Assembly (NCBI RefSeq): GCF_016802865.1
Contig: NZ_JAEVHM010000021.1
Coordinates: forward strand, 1 to 53,296
Direction: 5' to 3'
DNA length: 53,296 bases
Origin: Micromonospora parastrephiae
GTDB lineage: Bacteria > Actinomycetota > Actinomycetes > Mycobacteriales > Micromonosporaceae
The notes under the pieces are model-generated. The model was given only the letters and a program-made list of their open reading frames with translations, was not told the origin of the DNA and ran no database searches. Positions 18,423 through 26,756 of this stretch are shown here, piece by piece; the stretch's first letter is position 1, and the number at the start of each line of letters is the position of its first letter. The translations under genes were made by a program, and so were the position numbers.

Positions 18423-20489
18423 ATGTCGCACGGCGAGGAACTGTTCGCTCTCGGCGGGGACGTGACGACGGAGCCCAGCTTCGAGTCCGCTCTGCGGGGG
18501 TACGAGAAGAAACAGGTCGACCGGTATGTCGCGCGTGCCGAGCACGAGATCGCGACCCTCGCCGCCGAACGGGAACAGGCCTACACACAGATCCACAAGC
18601 TCGCCGGCCAGGTCGAGGTGCTCCAACGCGACCTCACCCAGGTACGCAAGCAGATGAATGTGGTGGACCGGGCGTCCTTCCGACACCTGGGCCCCCGGGT
18701 CGAGTCGATCCTCACCCTCGCCGAGGAGCAGGCCGAGCAGATCGTGTCGGCGGCCACCGAGGAGATCGAGGCCCGCCGTGCCGCCGCCGAGCACATCATC
18801 GAGGAGGCCCGCGAGCAGGCCGCGCGGGCGCTGAAGGACTTCGAGATCGCTCTCGCCGCGCGGCGCACGGAGGAGGAGCGGCACACCGCCACCCGGCGCG
18901 CCGAGGCGGAGGCGACGCTCCAGTCGGCGAAGGACGAGTCGGCGAAGCTGCGCAAGGCGGCACAGGACGCGTTGGCGAAGGCCCAGCAGGAGGCCACCCA
19001 GCTGCGGGACACCGCCAAGGAGATCCACACCCGGGCCCAGCAGGAGTCCACCAAGCTGCGCGAGGCGGCCCGCGAGGCGCTGACCACCGCCCGGCAGGAG
19101 GCCGGCGAGCTACGCGACGCGGCCAAGGAGGTGCACGCCAAGGCCCAGCAGGAGGCCAAGCGGCTCACCGACACCGCGACCGAGGCGGGTCGGGCCACCC
19201 ATGCCAAGGCGCAGCAGGAGGCCAAGCAGATCATCGACGACGCGTCGATGGCCGGCCGGGCCACCCGGGCCAAGGCGCAGCAGGAGGCGGAGCGGCTGAC
19301 CACGCAGGCCAGCGAGTCGGCCAAGCGGCACCGGGCCGAGACCGAGGCGTACGTCCAGCGGATGCGCACCGAGACCGAGTCGTACGTCAAGAACGCCCGC
19401 GCGCAGACCCAGCAGGAGCTGGGCGCCTGGCGCGCCGGGGTGGAGCAGGAGGTCAACTCCCGGCGGGAGGCGGCCGACCGGGAGCTGGCCCAGCGGCGGT
19501 CCACGGCCGAGCAGGAGTACGCGAAGCGCCGCGACGAGCTGGAAAAGCAGTACAAGTCCCGCCAGCAGGAGTTGGATGCCGGGTTCACCAGTCGTCAGCA
19601 GGAGTTGGAGTCGGGCTTCACGGCTCGCCAGGACGAGCTGGAGACCGAATACGCGACCCGCAAGGACGCGCTGGAGACCGAGTACACCGCCCGCAAGAAC
19701 GAGATCGAGCAGGGCGCCGAGTCGATCCGCCAGGCGGCCGAGCGGGACGCGTCGGCCATGCGCCAGCGCGCCGAGTCGGAGGCCGCCGAGCTGCTGAGCC
19801 GGGCCGAGACCGAGGCGGGCGACAAGCGCCGCAAGGCCGACGAGCACGTCGCGGCCTCGCGCCGCCAGTTCGAGGAGTACGCGGCCACCACCCAGCAGCA
19901 CCTCGCCACCACCCAGCAGCACCTCGCGGCCACCCAGCAGGAGGCGGCGGCCGGCCGGCAGCAGCTCGCCCACGTGATGTTGGAGATCGCGCAGGCCCAG
20001 CAGCAGCTCGCCGACCTGCGGCAGGAGACCTGGAAGTCCCGACAGGAGTCCGACGAACTCCAGCGGCAGATGGCTGAGCTGCGGTTGCAGAGCACCGCCG
20101 GGCCGCTCGACGGCCCGACCGCGCCAACCACCGGCGATGCCGCGCCCACCGAGGTCGAGGTCGAGGTCGAGGCCGGAGCGGCCACGCCGGTGGCGGCCGG
20201 GTTGAAGGCCGAGCCCGCCGACACCAGGCAGCCGGTGAACGCCGCAGCGGAGGACGCCGGGCAGTCGACGACCCGGCCGGTGGCCGAGCCGGTGACCACG
20301 GTCGACGGCGGCGCGGCGAGCGCGGGCGTGGACGGTGAGCCGACCGTGGCCGCCGTGCCGGGCGAGGGTGGCCGGGGCGCCAAGCCCACCAAGATCACCA
20401 GCACCGGTGAGAACGGCAAGCGGCCCACCAAGCCGACCACCGACGAGCGCAGCGCCAAGCCGAGCAAGGTCACGATCGAGAAGGACTGA
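18423..20489 (+). CDS. Second, larger DivIVA-like coiled-coil protein (Scy-like)
   Basis: 688 residues. A DivIVA-like N-terminal motif (FESALRGYEKKQVDRYV, about residues 19-35) is followed by some 520 residues of coiled coil and a disordered acidic Pro/Thr/Lys tail (about 560-688). The rod has internal repeats: several copies of a unit with AKAQQEAKRL and RATHAKAQQEA (about 210-300), pseudo-repeats around SRQQELESGF and TRKDALETEY (about 380-425), and TTQQHLA repeats near 495. Such repeats imply a stiff filament-forming rod. ATG 18423 is preceded by AGGATGGGGG. It is the likely partner of the preceding gene at the hyphal tip. Confidence 0.82.
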   Translation: MSHGEELFALGGDVTTEPSFESALRGYEKKQVDRYVARAEHEIATLAAEREQAYTQIHKLAGQVEVLQRDLTQVRKQMNVVDRASFRHLGPRVESILTLAEEQAEQIVSAATEEIEARRAAAEHIIEEAREQAARALKDFEIALAARRTEEERHTATRRAEAEATLQSAKDESAKLRKAAQDALAKAQQEATQLRDTAKEIHTRAQQESTKLREAAREALTTARQEAGELRDAAKEVHAKAQQEAKRLTDTATEAGRATHAKAQQEAKQIIDDASMAGRATRAKAQQEAERLTTQASESAKRHRAETEAYVQRMRTETESYVKNARAQTQQELGAWRAGVEQEVNSRREAADRELAQRRSTAEQEYAKRRDELEKQYKSRQQELDAGFTSRQQELESGFTARQDELETEYATRKDALETEYTARKNEIEQGAESIRQAAERDASAMRQRAESEAAELLSRAETEAGDKRRKADEHVAASRRQFEEYAATTQQHLATTQQHLAATQQEAAAGRQQLAHVMLEIAQAQQQLADLRQETWKSRQESDELQRQMAELRLQSTAGPLDGPTAPTTGDAAPTEVEVEVEAGAATPVAAGLKAEPADTRQPVNAAAEDAGQSTTRPVAEPVTTVDGGAASAGVDGEPTVAAVPGEGGRGAKPTKITSTGENGKRPTKPTTDERSAKPSKVTIEKD

Positions 20490-20513
20490 CGGGTACGCCC
20501 CGACGGGGCCCCC

Positions 20514-20594
20514 ACCTCCTGATCGACAGGACATCGCCGATGTGGGGCTGTCCCGCCGCCCGGACACCCCCATGTCGGCGATGTCGAGTGGAGG
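20514..20594. repeat. Palindromic intergenic repeat, copy B
   Basis: Left arm CTGATCGACAGGACATCG and right arm CGATGTCGAGTGGAG enclose GCCGATGTGGGG and CCCCATGTCGGC. Same family as the repeats at 7428, 33234 and 40695. Lies between two genes read in the same direction, so it is not restricted to convergent 3' ends. Confidence 0.65.
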
Positions 20595-20710
20595 GCATGT
20601 CGGGTCGGGCACATGGAGCACCAGATTGCCCTCGTGGTCGACGGCGGCCATGAAGTGGCTAGTCTGCTGGCGCGCCGCCCGTCGTTTCACCGCCTGACCC
20701 GGAGGTTCTG

Positions 20711-21886
20711 GTGCCGCAGCAGGACCCGTCGGCCGACGGCCCGGACGTGAGCCCCGGTCCGCCGCCCCCCGAGACACCGCCGCCGGTGCCGGTCCCCGCC
20801 CCGGGCGTCGACCCGGACGAGCCGCCGGCGGTCCCCTCCGGGAAGTTCGGCACCCCGGGGCGTCCGCTGCGGCGCAGCAGCTTCCTGATCGGCTTCACCG
20901 GCGCGTTGGGCGTGCTGCTGGCGTACACCCTCTATCTGGGGATTCGCAACGCCGGCGGCATCCTGGTGCTGGTGGTGATCGCGCTCTTCCTCGCGGTCGG
21001 CCTCAACCCGGCGGTGGTGCGACTACGCGGCTGGGGCGTGCCGCACGGCCTCGCTGTCGCGGTGGTCGCGTTGACCGTGGTGCTGCTGCTCTGCGGCGGC
21101 GTGGTGGCGCTGGTCCCGCCCATCGTGACCCAGTCCGGGCAGTTCATCGACCAGATCCCGAGCCTGCTCGACGAGTTGCGCCGCAACCCGACGGTCAACG
21201 ACCTGGTGGAGCGGTACGACGTGGTGGAGCGGGTGCGGGGCGCGGCCAACGCCGACACCATCGGTCGGGCGCTCGGCGGGGTGCTCGGTGGTGCGCAACT
21301 GATCTTCGGCACGGTGTTCCGGACGCTGACCGTGCTGGTGCTGACCATCTACTTCCTGGCCTACTTCAACCGGCTGCGTTCCCTGGGCTACGCGCTGGTG
21401 CCCCGGTCGCGGCGGGAGCGGGTGCAGCTGATCGGCGACGAGATCCTGGCCAAGGTCGGCGCCTACATGGTCGGAGCCCTGAGCATCGCGGTGCTCGCCG
21501 GCGCGACAACCTTCGTGTTCGCGTTGATCGTCGGGCTGCCGTACCCGTTCGCCCTGGCCGTGGTGGTCGCGGTGACCGACCTGATCCCGCAGATCGGCGC
21601 CACCCTGGGCGCGGTGATCGTGAGCCTGGTCGGCTTCGCCGCCGACCTGCCCACCGGCATCGCCTGCGCGGTGTTCTTCCTCATCTACCAGCAGGTGGAG
21701 AACTACCTGATCTATCCGAAGGTGATGCGGCGCTCGGTGGAGGTCAACGAGGTGGCCGCCCTGCTGGCCGCGCTGCTCGGGGTGGCCCTGCTGGGTGTGG
21801 TGGGCGCGCTGATCGCCATCCCGACGGTGGCCGCGCTGCAACTGATCCTGCGTGAGGTGGTGCTGCCCCGCCAGGAGACGCGCTGA
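20711..21886 (+). CDS. AI-2E family transporter (PerM/UPF0118) membrane protein
   Basis: 391 residues. A Pro-rich cytosolic N-terminus (about 55 residues) is followed by about eight membrane segments in the family layout: two or three helices, an amphipathic loop (IPSLLDELRRNP to NADTIGRALG), then a second set of helices containing the conserved LIPQIGATLGA and VENYLIYPKVM. Members have been linked to autoinducer-2 export or sodium/lithium antiport; the substrate here is unknown. GTG 20711 has GGAGG 5 bases upstream. Confidence 0.88.
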   Translation: MPQQDPSADGPDVSPGPPPPETPPPVPVPAPGVDPDEPPAVPSGKFGTPGRPLRRSSFLIGFTGALGVLLAYTLYLGIRNAGGILVLVVIALFLAVGLNPAVVRLRGWGVPHGLAVAVVALTVVLLLCGGVVALVPPIVTQSGQFIDQIPSLLDELRRNPTVNDLVERYDVVERVRGAANADTIGRALGGVLGGAQLIFGTVFRTLTVLVLTIYFLAYFNRLRSLGYALVPRSRRERVQLIGDEILAKVGAYMVGALSIAVLAGATTFVFALIVGLPYPFALAVVVAVTDLIPQIGATLGAVIVSLVGFAADLPTGIACAVFFLIYQQVENYLIYPKVMRRSVEVNEVAALLAALLGVALLGVVGALIAIPTVAALQLILREVVLPRQETR

Positions 21887-21899
21887 CCGATCCCGACGG

Positions 21900-22709
21900 T
21901 CAGCCGGCCTGGCCGGCGGCCGGCCCGGGGACGGGCGTGTCGGCGAAGGCGGCCACCGTCCGGTCGGCGTACGCGCTGACGTCGCCGGCCTCCATCGGGC
22001 CGTCCCAGGTGGTCGGCAGCGGCACCTCGACCGCGGGGTTGACCCGGCGGACGATCTCGTCGAGCACGGTCTCCGCGTCGCCGACCCAGAGGTGCTTGGC
22101 GCCCGGCACCCCGACGACCTCGGCCTGCGGCACGGCCGCGAACCGTTCCCGGGCCTCCGCCGGCCGCAGGTAGTCGTCGAACTCCGGTACCAGTGCCACC
22201 AGCGGCCGACCGGAGCCAGCCCAGGTGGTCAGGTCGTCCGGTGTCGAGAAGCGCAGCGGCGGGGAGAGCAGGATCGCCCCGGCGACGGCCGGGTCGCACC
22301 CGTGCTTCAGGGCCAGGTCGGTGCCGAACGACCAGCCGACCAGCCAGATGTTCGGCAGTTCGGCGAACTCCGCGTACTCGATGGCGGCGGCCACGTCGAA
22401 GCGTTCGCCCACGGCGCCGTCGAAGGCCCCCTCGCTGGTGCCGCGCACACTGCTGGTGCCCCGGGTGTTGAACCGCAGCACGGCCAGGTCGGCCAGCGCG
22501 GGCAGCCGCCAGGCCGCCTTGCGGAACACGTGGCTGTCCATCATTCCGCCGTGTGTGGGCAGCGGGTGCAGGCAGATCAGGGTGGCGGCCGGCGGTCGCT
22601 CCGCCGGCAGGGCCAACTCGCCGACCAGCCGCAGACCGTCGGCGGTGTGCAGCTCGATGTCCTCCCGGCGACCGGGCAGGATCGACGACGCGCGGATCGG
22701 TGTGCTCAC
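21900..22709 (-). CDS. Alpha/beta hydrolase (dienelactone hydrolase-like)
   Basis: 269-residue alpha/beta hydrolase. The fold is seen in LICLHPLPTHGG (oxyanion region), FNTRGTSSVRGTSEG, the nucleophile elbow GWSFGTD (Ser) and the late GAKHLWVGD with the histidine. Natural substrate unknown. The start is GTG 22709, at the point where homology to the fold begins; the open frame upstream is Arg/Pro-rich and runs through a tandem repeat. No ribosome site is evident. It converges with the AI-2E transporter gene, with 13 bases between stops. Confidence 0.8.
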   Translation of the reverse strand: MSTPIRASSILPGRREDIELHTADGLRLVGELALPAERPPAATLICLHPLPTHGGMMDSHVFRKAAWRLPALADLAVLRFNTRGTSSVRGTSEGAFDGAVGERFDVAAAIEYAEFAELPNIWLVGWSFGTDLALKHGCDPAVAGAILLSPPLRFSTPDDLTTWAGSGRPLVALVPEFDDYLRPAEARERFAAVPQAEVVGVPGAKHLWVGDAETVLDEIVRRVNPAVEVPLPTTWDGPMEAGDVSAYADRTVAAFADTPVPGPAAGQAG

Positions 22710-22770
22710 CGCCCAAGTCTGTCGCGAAGTCGCCGCCGCCGCCCGCCCGGGCGGAGAGAGGGTGACCCAG

Positions 22771-22837
22771 GTCGCTAAGCCGTGGCGCGGGGCGCCCCGG
22801 CCGGGTCGCTGAGCCGTGGCGCGGGGCGCCCGGCCGG
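22771..22837. repeat. Two-copy tandem repeat, about 34 bp unit
   Basis: Two adjacent units (22771-22804 and 22805-22837) share GAGCCGTGGCGCGGGGCGCC-type sequence, differing by an A/G and by one C in a C-run. A degraded third start, ATCGCTCAG, follows. Lies just past the end of the zinc-ribbon gene. Confidence 0.6.
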
Positions 22838-22842
22838 ATCGC

Positions 22843-23166
22843 TCAGTAGCGCGGGCTGCCCCGGCCGCGCTGCACCGCCGGACCGCGCCGCTCCCGGGCA
22901 CGCCAGCAGCCGCTGTGCCAGTGCCGCCGGTCGGTCAGATCACCCAGGCCGTCCGCCGGCCAGGCCACCAGATGCGCCACCCCGGGTCGGATCTCCTGGT
23001 CACAACCGGGGCAGCGGTACGTCTTGACCGACGCGCCCGCCCCGATGCCGCGTACCTGCCAGGCGCCGTCGGTCCACTGCTGCACCGAGGCGACACCCTG
23101 CCGGACCCGGTCGGCGTCCAGGTTGGCGTTCTCGTCCCGACGAGGGCGATTGCGACGGGGGCTCAC
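22843..23166 (-). CDS. Conserved actinobacterial small zinc-ribbon-like protein
   Basis: 107 residues. Basic N-terminus SPRRNRPRRDENANLD, then YRCPGCDQEI and a later HLVAWP ... RHWHSGCW. The CxxC plus His/Cys pair looks like a zinc ribbon. Homologues in related actinomycetes are often labelled ATP/GTP-binding protein, but no P-loop is visible. Function unknown. GTG 23166 is chosen because the SPRRNRPR start is the conserved part; GTG 23187 is possible. Confidence 0.7.
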   Translation of the reverse strand: MSPRRNRPRRDENANLDADRVRQGVASVQQWTDGAWQVRGIGAGASVKTYRCPGCDQEIRPGVAHLVAWPADGLGDLTDRRHWHSGCWRARERRGPAVQRGRGSPRY

Positions 23167-23230
23167 AGTCACCAAGCGTACGGTCACTCCGGCGGGACGG
23201 TCCGACGGCCGGCCCGCCCGACGGCCAGAG

Positions 23231-24298
23231 TCACTCCCAGCTCTCCGGCCGCGTCGGGTCCGCGGGGAATTTCACCCCCGCCAGCAGCAACGTCGCGTCC
23301 GCCTCGGTGAAGATGTGCGGCGGCGCTTCGCCGTGCCAGGGCCAGCCGAAGTCGGCGACCACCGTCGTGCCGGGGACGCCGACCAGCTCCAGCCTCGTCC
23401 CCTTTGCGGAGAGCACCGCGGGTCGGCCGGCGATGGTCCGATCTGCCCCGGTCTGGGCGCCCGCTCCGCTCGCGTACCGGTACTGCACGCTCATCGTCTC
23501 GGTATCGGCACGTTGAAGCGCGAATCGGGCGGTGACCAACCGCGGGTACGAGGTGATGTCAACCGAGCAGACGGTGACCCTCGCGCGCTGGGGCAGGGCG
23601 TCGAGCCGTAGCGGCCCGGCGCACCGGCGCGCCTCGTTCCAGCGCAGGGCGTCGACCGCCTGCTCCAGCACGGCCCGGTCTCCGTGCAGCATGACGGCAC
23701 GGGCGTACAGGCCCGGTGCGGGCTGCCACATCTTGACCAGCCCACGGGGCATGCCGGCCGTCGACCGCACCCTGCCGTCGAAGGTCTGCGGGCCCGGTTC
23801 GGTCGCGTCGAAGGAGACACCGTCGATCTCGACGCTGGTGGGCAGTTCGGCGGACCTGGCCACATCGACGCGCACCGGTTCGCCGCCCGGCACACCGAGC
23901 CGTACGGTCTCGACCTGATCCCTGATCACCTCCCAGCCGAGGTAGCGGGCCCGAGCCGGGTCGACGCCGAGGTGCAGCACCTGCGGATCAGCACCCACCA
24001 GTGCCGGGTCCGCGGCGGCGCCGGGCACCCCGTCGGCGCGCGGTGGCACCGGGGGGACCACGGCGGGCGTGGCGGTGGTCCAGGGCATGCGGCCGGCCAG
24101 CCCGTCGAGGCCCGACCCGGTCACTCCGACAAGGCCGAGGGCCCCGACCAGGGACAGGGCTGCACCTGCGGCGACTTTGCGGTGCAGCTGCCGGCGGCGC
24201 CCCCGGGCGCGGGAACCCCGCAGGAGCCGGTCGGTGTCCACGTCACCCTCGGCACGCTCCCGCAGGGTTCGGACGATCTGTTCGGCAAGGTCCGTCAC
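23231..24298 (-). CDS. Membrane-anchored partner of the adjacent ECF sigma factor (putative anti-sigma-like protein)
   Basis: 355 residues. A short basic cytosolic N-terminus (1-40) precedes one membrane helix (about 41-60); the rest is extracytoplasmic, with no enzyme motif I recognise. GTG 24298 overlaps the sigma-factor stop as GTGA, so the two proteins are translationally coupled. This order (sigma first, then a one-pass membrane protein) is typical of SigE-family ECF modules, so a regulatory or sensing role is inferred. The N-terminus lacks a recognisable zinc anti-sigma HxxxCxxC motif. Confidence 0.72.
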   Translation of the reverse strand: MTDLAEQIVRTLRERAEGDVDTDRLLRGSRARGRRRQLHRKVAAGAALSLVGALGLVGVTGSGLDGLAGRMPWTTATPAVVPPVPPRADGVPGAAADPALVGADPQVLHLGVDPARARYLGWEVIRDQVETVRLGVPGGEPVRVDVARSAELPTSVEIDGVSFDATEPGPQTFDGRVRSTAGMPRGLVKMWQPAPGLYARAVMLHGDRAVLEQAVDALRWNEARRCAGPLRLDALPQRARVTVCSVDITSYPRLVTARFALQRADTETMSVQYRYASGAGAQTGADRTIAGRPAVLSAKGTRLELVGVPGTTVVADFGWPWHGEAPPHIFTEADATLLLAGVKFPADPTRPESWE

Positions 24299-24789
24299 GG
24301 CCGGCTCCCGTTCGTGGCCGGGGCATCGCAGCGCTCCCGGAGGTTGGCGAACGCCCGCATCGCGTGGGTGCGGACGGTGACCGGCGAGCAGTCCAGGATC
24401 TGGGCGATCGTCGCGTCGTCGAGGTCCTCGTAGTAGCGCAGCACCAGCACCGCCCGCTGGCGGTCCGGCAGGTCGCGGATGAGCCGCCACATCTCGTCCC
24501 GGTCGGCCACCTCACCGCTGAGGTCGCCACGCTGCGGTCGGTCGACGACGGTGTCGATGGCCAGCTCCCGGTTCGACCGGCGGCGCCACCAGGAGTTGTT
24601 GGCGTTGACGAGCATCCGGCGCACGTACACGTCGGGCCGGTCGGCCCGGGCGATCCTGCGCCAGTGCACGTAGGCCCGGGACAGCACCTCCTGGGTGAGG
24701 TCCTCGGCCCGGTGCTCGTCGCCGGTCAACAGCCGCGCCAGCCGAACCAGGGCCGGGCCACGGCTGGCGACGTACTCCTCGAAGGTCAC
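24295..24789 (-). CDS. SigE-family ECF RNA polymerase sigma factor
   Basis: 164 residues with only sigma regions 2 and 4. Region 2 shows LARLLTGDEHRAEDLTQEVLSRAY and ADRPDVYVRRMLVNANNSWWRR; region 4 shows LPDRQRAVLVLRYYEDLDDATIAQILDCSPVTVRTHAMRA. This is the short SigE/SACE_1801-type found in many copies in actinomycetes. GTG 24789 lacks a clear ribosome site. Stop overlaps the start of the membrane partner. Target genes unknown. Confidence 0.9.
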   Translation of the reverse strand: MTFEEYVASRGPALVRLARLLTGDEHRAEDLTQEVLSRAYVHWRRIARADRPDVYVRRMLVNANNSWWRRRSNRELAIDTVVDRPQRGDLSGEVADRDEMWRLIRDLPDRQRAVLVLRYYEDLDDATIAQILDCSPVTVRTHAMRAFANLRERCDAPATNGSRP

Positions 24790-24829
24790 ACCATGCAGAC
24801 GCGGCCGGGACCCTCCGGCGTTGACCCGG

Positions 24830-26620
24830 TCAGCGGTGCGAGTGGTCGCGGAAGCCGCGGCGGGTCTTGCGGCCCAGGTAGCCGGCGGTGACCAGGTGCT
24901 CCAGCAGCGGCGCGGGCGCGAAGCCCGGCTCGCGCAGCTCCAGGTACAGCTCCCGCTGGATGGCCAGCGAGACGTCCAGCCCGACCACGTCGAGCAGCTC
25001 GAACGGGCCCATCGGGTAGCCGCAGCCCAGCTTCATCGCGTGGTCGATGTCGTCGGCCGTCGAGTAGCTGGCCTCCAGCATCTTCACCGCGTCGTTGAGG
25101 TACGGGAAGAGCAACGCGTTGACGATGAACCCGGACCGGTCGCCGCAGACCACGCCGGTCTTGCCGAGCGCGGCGCAGACGGCCCGGGCGGTGGCGGTGG
25201 CCTCCGGGGAGGTGCGGATGGTGCGGACCACCTCGACCAGCGGCATGACCGGCGCCGGGTTGAAGAAGTGCAGCCCCACCACGTCGGCCGGCCGCTGGGT
25301 CGCCATCGCCACGTCGATCACCGGCAGGGAGGAGGTGGTGGTGGCCAGCACGACGCCCGGCTTGCAGATCTCGTCGAGGCTGGCGAAGAGCGCCTTCTTC
25401 ACGCTCAGCTCCTCGACCACCGCCTCGACCACCAGGTCGACGTCGGCGAGGTGGTCGAGGGTGGCCGACCAGCTGATCCGGCCGAGCGCGGCGTCCCGGT
25501 CGGCCTCGGCGAGCTTGCCGCGCACCACGCCCTTGTTCAGCGAGGTCTTCACCGCCTCGCAGACCTTCGCGGACTTCTCCGCGCCCCGGGTCACCGAGAC
25601 GACCTCGTAGCCGGCCTTCGCGAACACCTCGATGATCCCGGTGGCCATCGTCCCCGAGCCCACGACGCCGACCTTGGTGATGGCCCGCGCGCCGTCGGCG
25701 AGCGCGGCCTCCGTGGCCGGCGGCGTCGTCTCATCCGGTACGACCACCGGGGAGCCGGGCCGCTGGTAGGTGTAGAAGCCCCGACCGGACTTCCGGCCGA
25801 GCAGTCCCGCCGTCACCATCTGCTTGAGCAGCGGCACCGGGGCATGCCGGCGGTCCCGCCCGCCGCGGCGGTACATGGTGTCCAGGATCTCGTACGCGGT
25901 GTCCAGGCCGATCAGGTCCATCAGCGCCAGCGGGCCCATCGGCAGGCCGCAGCCGAGCTTCATGGCGGCGTCGATGTCCTCCCGGGTCGCGTAGTGCGAC
26001 TCGAACATGCCGACGGCGTGGTTGAGGTAGCCGAAGAGCAGCGCGTTGGCGATGAAGCCGGCCCGGTCGTTGATGGTGACGTCGACCTTGCCGAGCCGGG
26101 CGCAAAGCGCCTCGACGTCGGCGACCACGTCGGGCGAGGTGACGACCGTGCGGACCACCTCGACCAGCTTCATCACCGGGGCCGGGTTGAAGAAGTGGAT
26201 GCCGATCACCTGGTTGGGCCGGGTGGTGGCGACCGAGATCTCGGTGACGCTCAGCGACGAGGTGTTGGTGGCGAGGATGGCCTCCGGCCGGCAGACCCGG
26301 TCCAGCTCGGCGAAGATTCGCTGCTTGAGGTCCAGGTGCTCGGGCACCGCCTCGATGACCAGGTCGACGGAGTGCAGCGCGTCCAGGCCCACCGCGAAGT
26401 GCACCCGCTCGTGCAGGGCGTCCCGGTCCGCCGCGGCGAGCTTGCCCTTGGCGACCGCCCGGTCGGTGGAGCCGGTGAGGGTGGCCCGGCCGCGTTCCAG
26501 CGCCGGCTCGGAGATCTCGACCGCGACCACGTCGATGCCGTTGCGGGCGAAGACCTCGACGATGCCGGCACCCATGGTGCCCAGCCCCACCACACCCACG
26601 GTGCTGAACTCGCGCGCCAC
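24830..26620 (-). CDS. Double-module 3-hydroxyacyl-CoA dehydrogenase
   Basis: 596 residues made of two tandem copies of the 3-hydroxybutyryl/3-hydroxyacyl-CoA dehydrogenase unit. The first Rossmann motif is VGVVGLGTMGAGI and the second VGVVGSGTMATGI (about residue 306). Both copies keep the IGIHFFNPAPVMKLVEVV-type catalytic segment, the NALLF...N segment and the GCG.PMGP substrate motif. NAD(P)-dependent oxidation/reduction of 3-hydroxyacyl-CoA, as in PaaH/PaaC-type proteins. GTG 26620 has GGGGAGG 6 bases upstream. The shared pathway operator lies 31 bases upstream of the start, placing it in the putative regulon. The tandem duplication within one chain suggests an internal dimer. Confidence 0.9.
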   Translation of the reverse strand: MAREFSTVGVVGLGTMGAGIVEVFARNGIDVVAVEISEPALERGRATLTGSTDRAVAKGKLAAADRDALHERVHFAVGLDALHSVDLVIEAVPEHLDLKQRIFAELDRVCRPEAILATNTSSLSVTEISVATTRPNQVIGIHFFNPAPVMKLVEVVRTVVTSPDVVADVEALCARLGKVDVTINDRAGFIANALLFGYLNHAVGMFESHYATREDIDAAMKLGCGLPMGPLALMDLIGLDTAYEILDTMYRRGGRDRRHAPVPLLKQMVTAGLLGRKSGRGFYTYQRPGSPVVVPDETTPPATEAALADGARAITKVGVVGSGTMATGIIEVFAKAGYEVVSVTRGAEKSAKVCEAVKTSLNKGVVRGKLAEADRDAALGRISWSATLDHLADVDLVVEAVVEELSVKKALFASLDEICKPGVVLATTTSSLPVIDVAMATQRPADVVGLHFFNPAPVMPLVEVVRTIRTSPEATATARAVCAALGKTGVVCGDRSGFIVNALLFPYLNDAVKMLEASYSTADDIDHAMKLGCGYPMGPFELLDVVGLDVSLAIQRELYLELREPGFAPAPLLEHLVTAGYLGRKTRRGFRDHSHR

Positions 26621-26651
26621 GACCGGCCTCCCCAGACACTCCGTACGGCCA

Positions 26652-26667
26652 CTGAACGGCCGCTAAG
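26652..26667 (-). promoter_or_regulatory. Shared 16-bp operator upstream of the double dehydrogenase
   Basis: On the minus strand reads CTTAGCGGCCGTTCAG, an exact consensus match, 31 bases upstream of GTG 26620. Confidence 0.68.
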
Positions 26668-26756
26668 GTTATGCGCGCGAGTCTGCCACGTGACGTTTGG
26701 TTGTCGAGACGCCGTGGCCTATTTCACCCACGATGTCGGCTGCCCGGCCGACGCCG

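Noticed and set aside
22771..22779. GTCGCTAAG as a seventh copy of the acyl-CoA operator
   Set aside because: Only the CGCTAAG half is present and it belongs to a tandem repeat; the CTGAACG half is missing.
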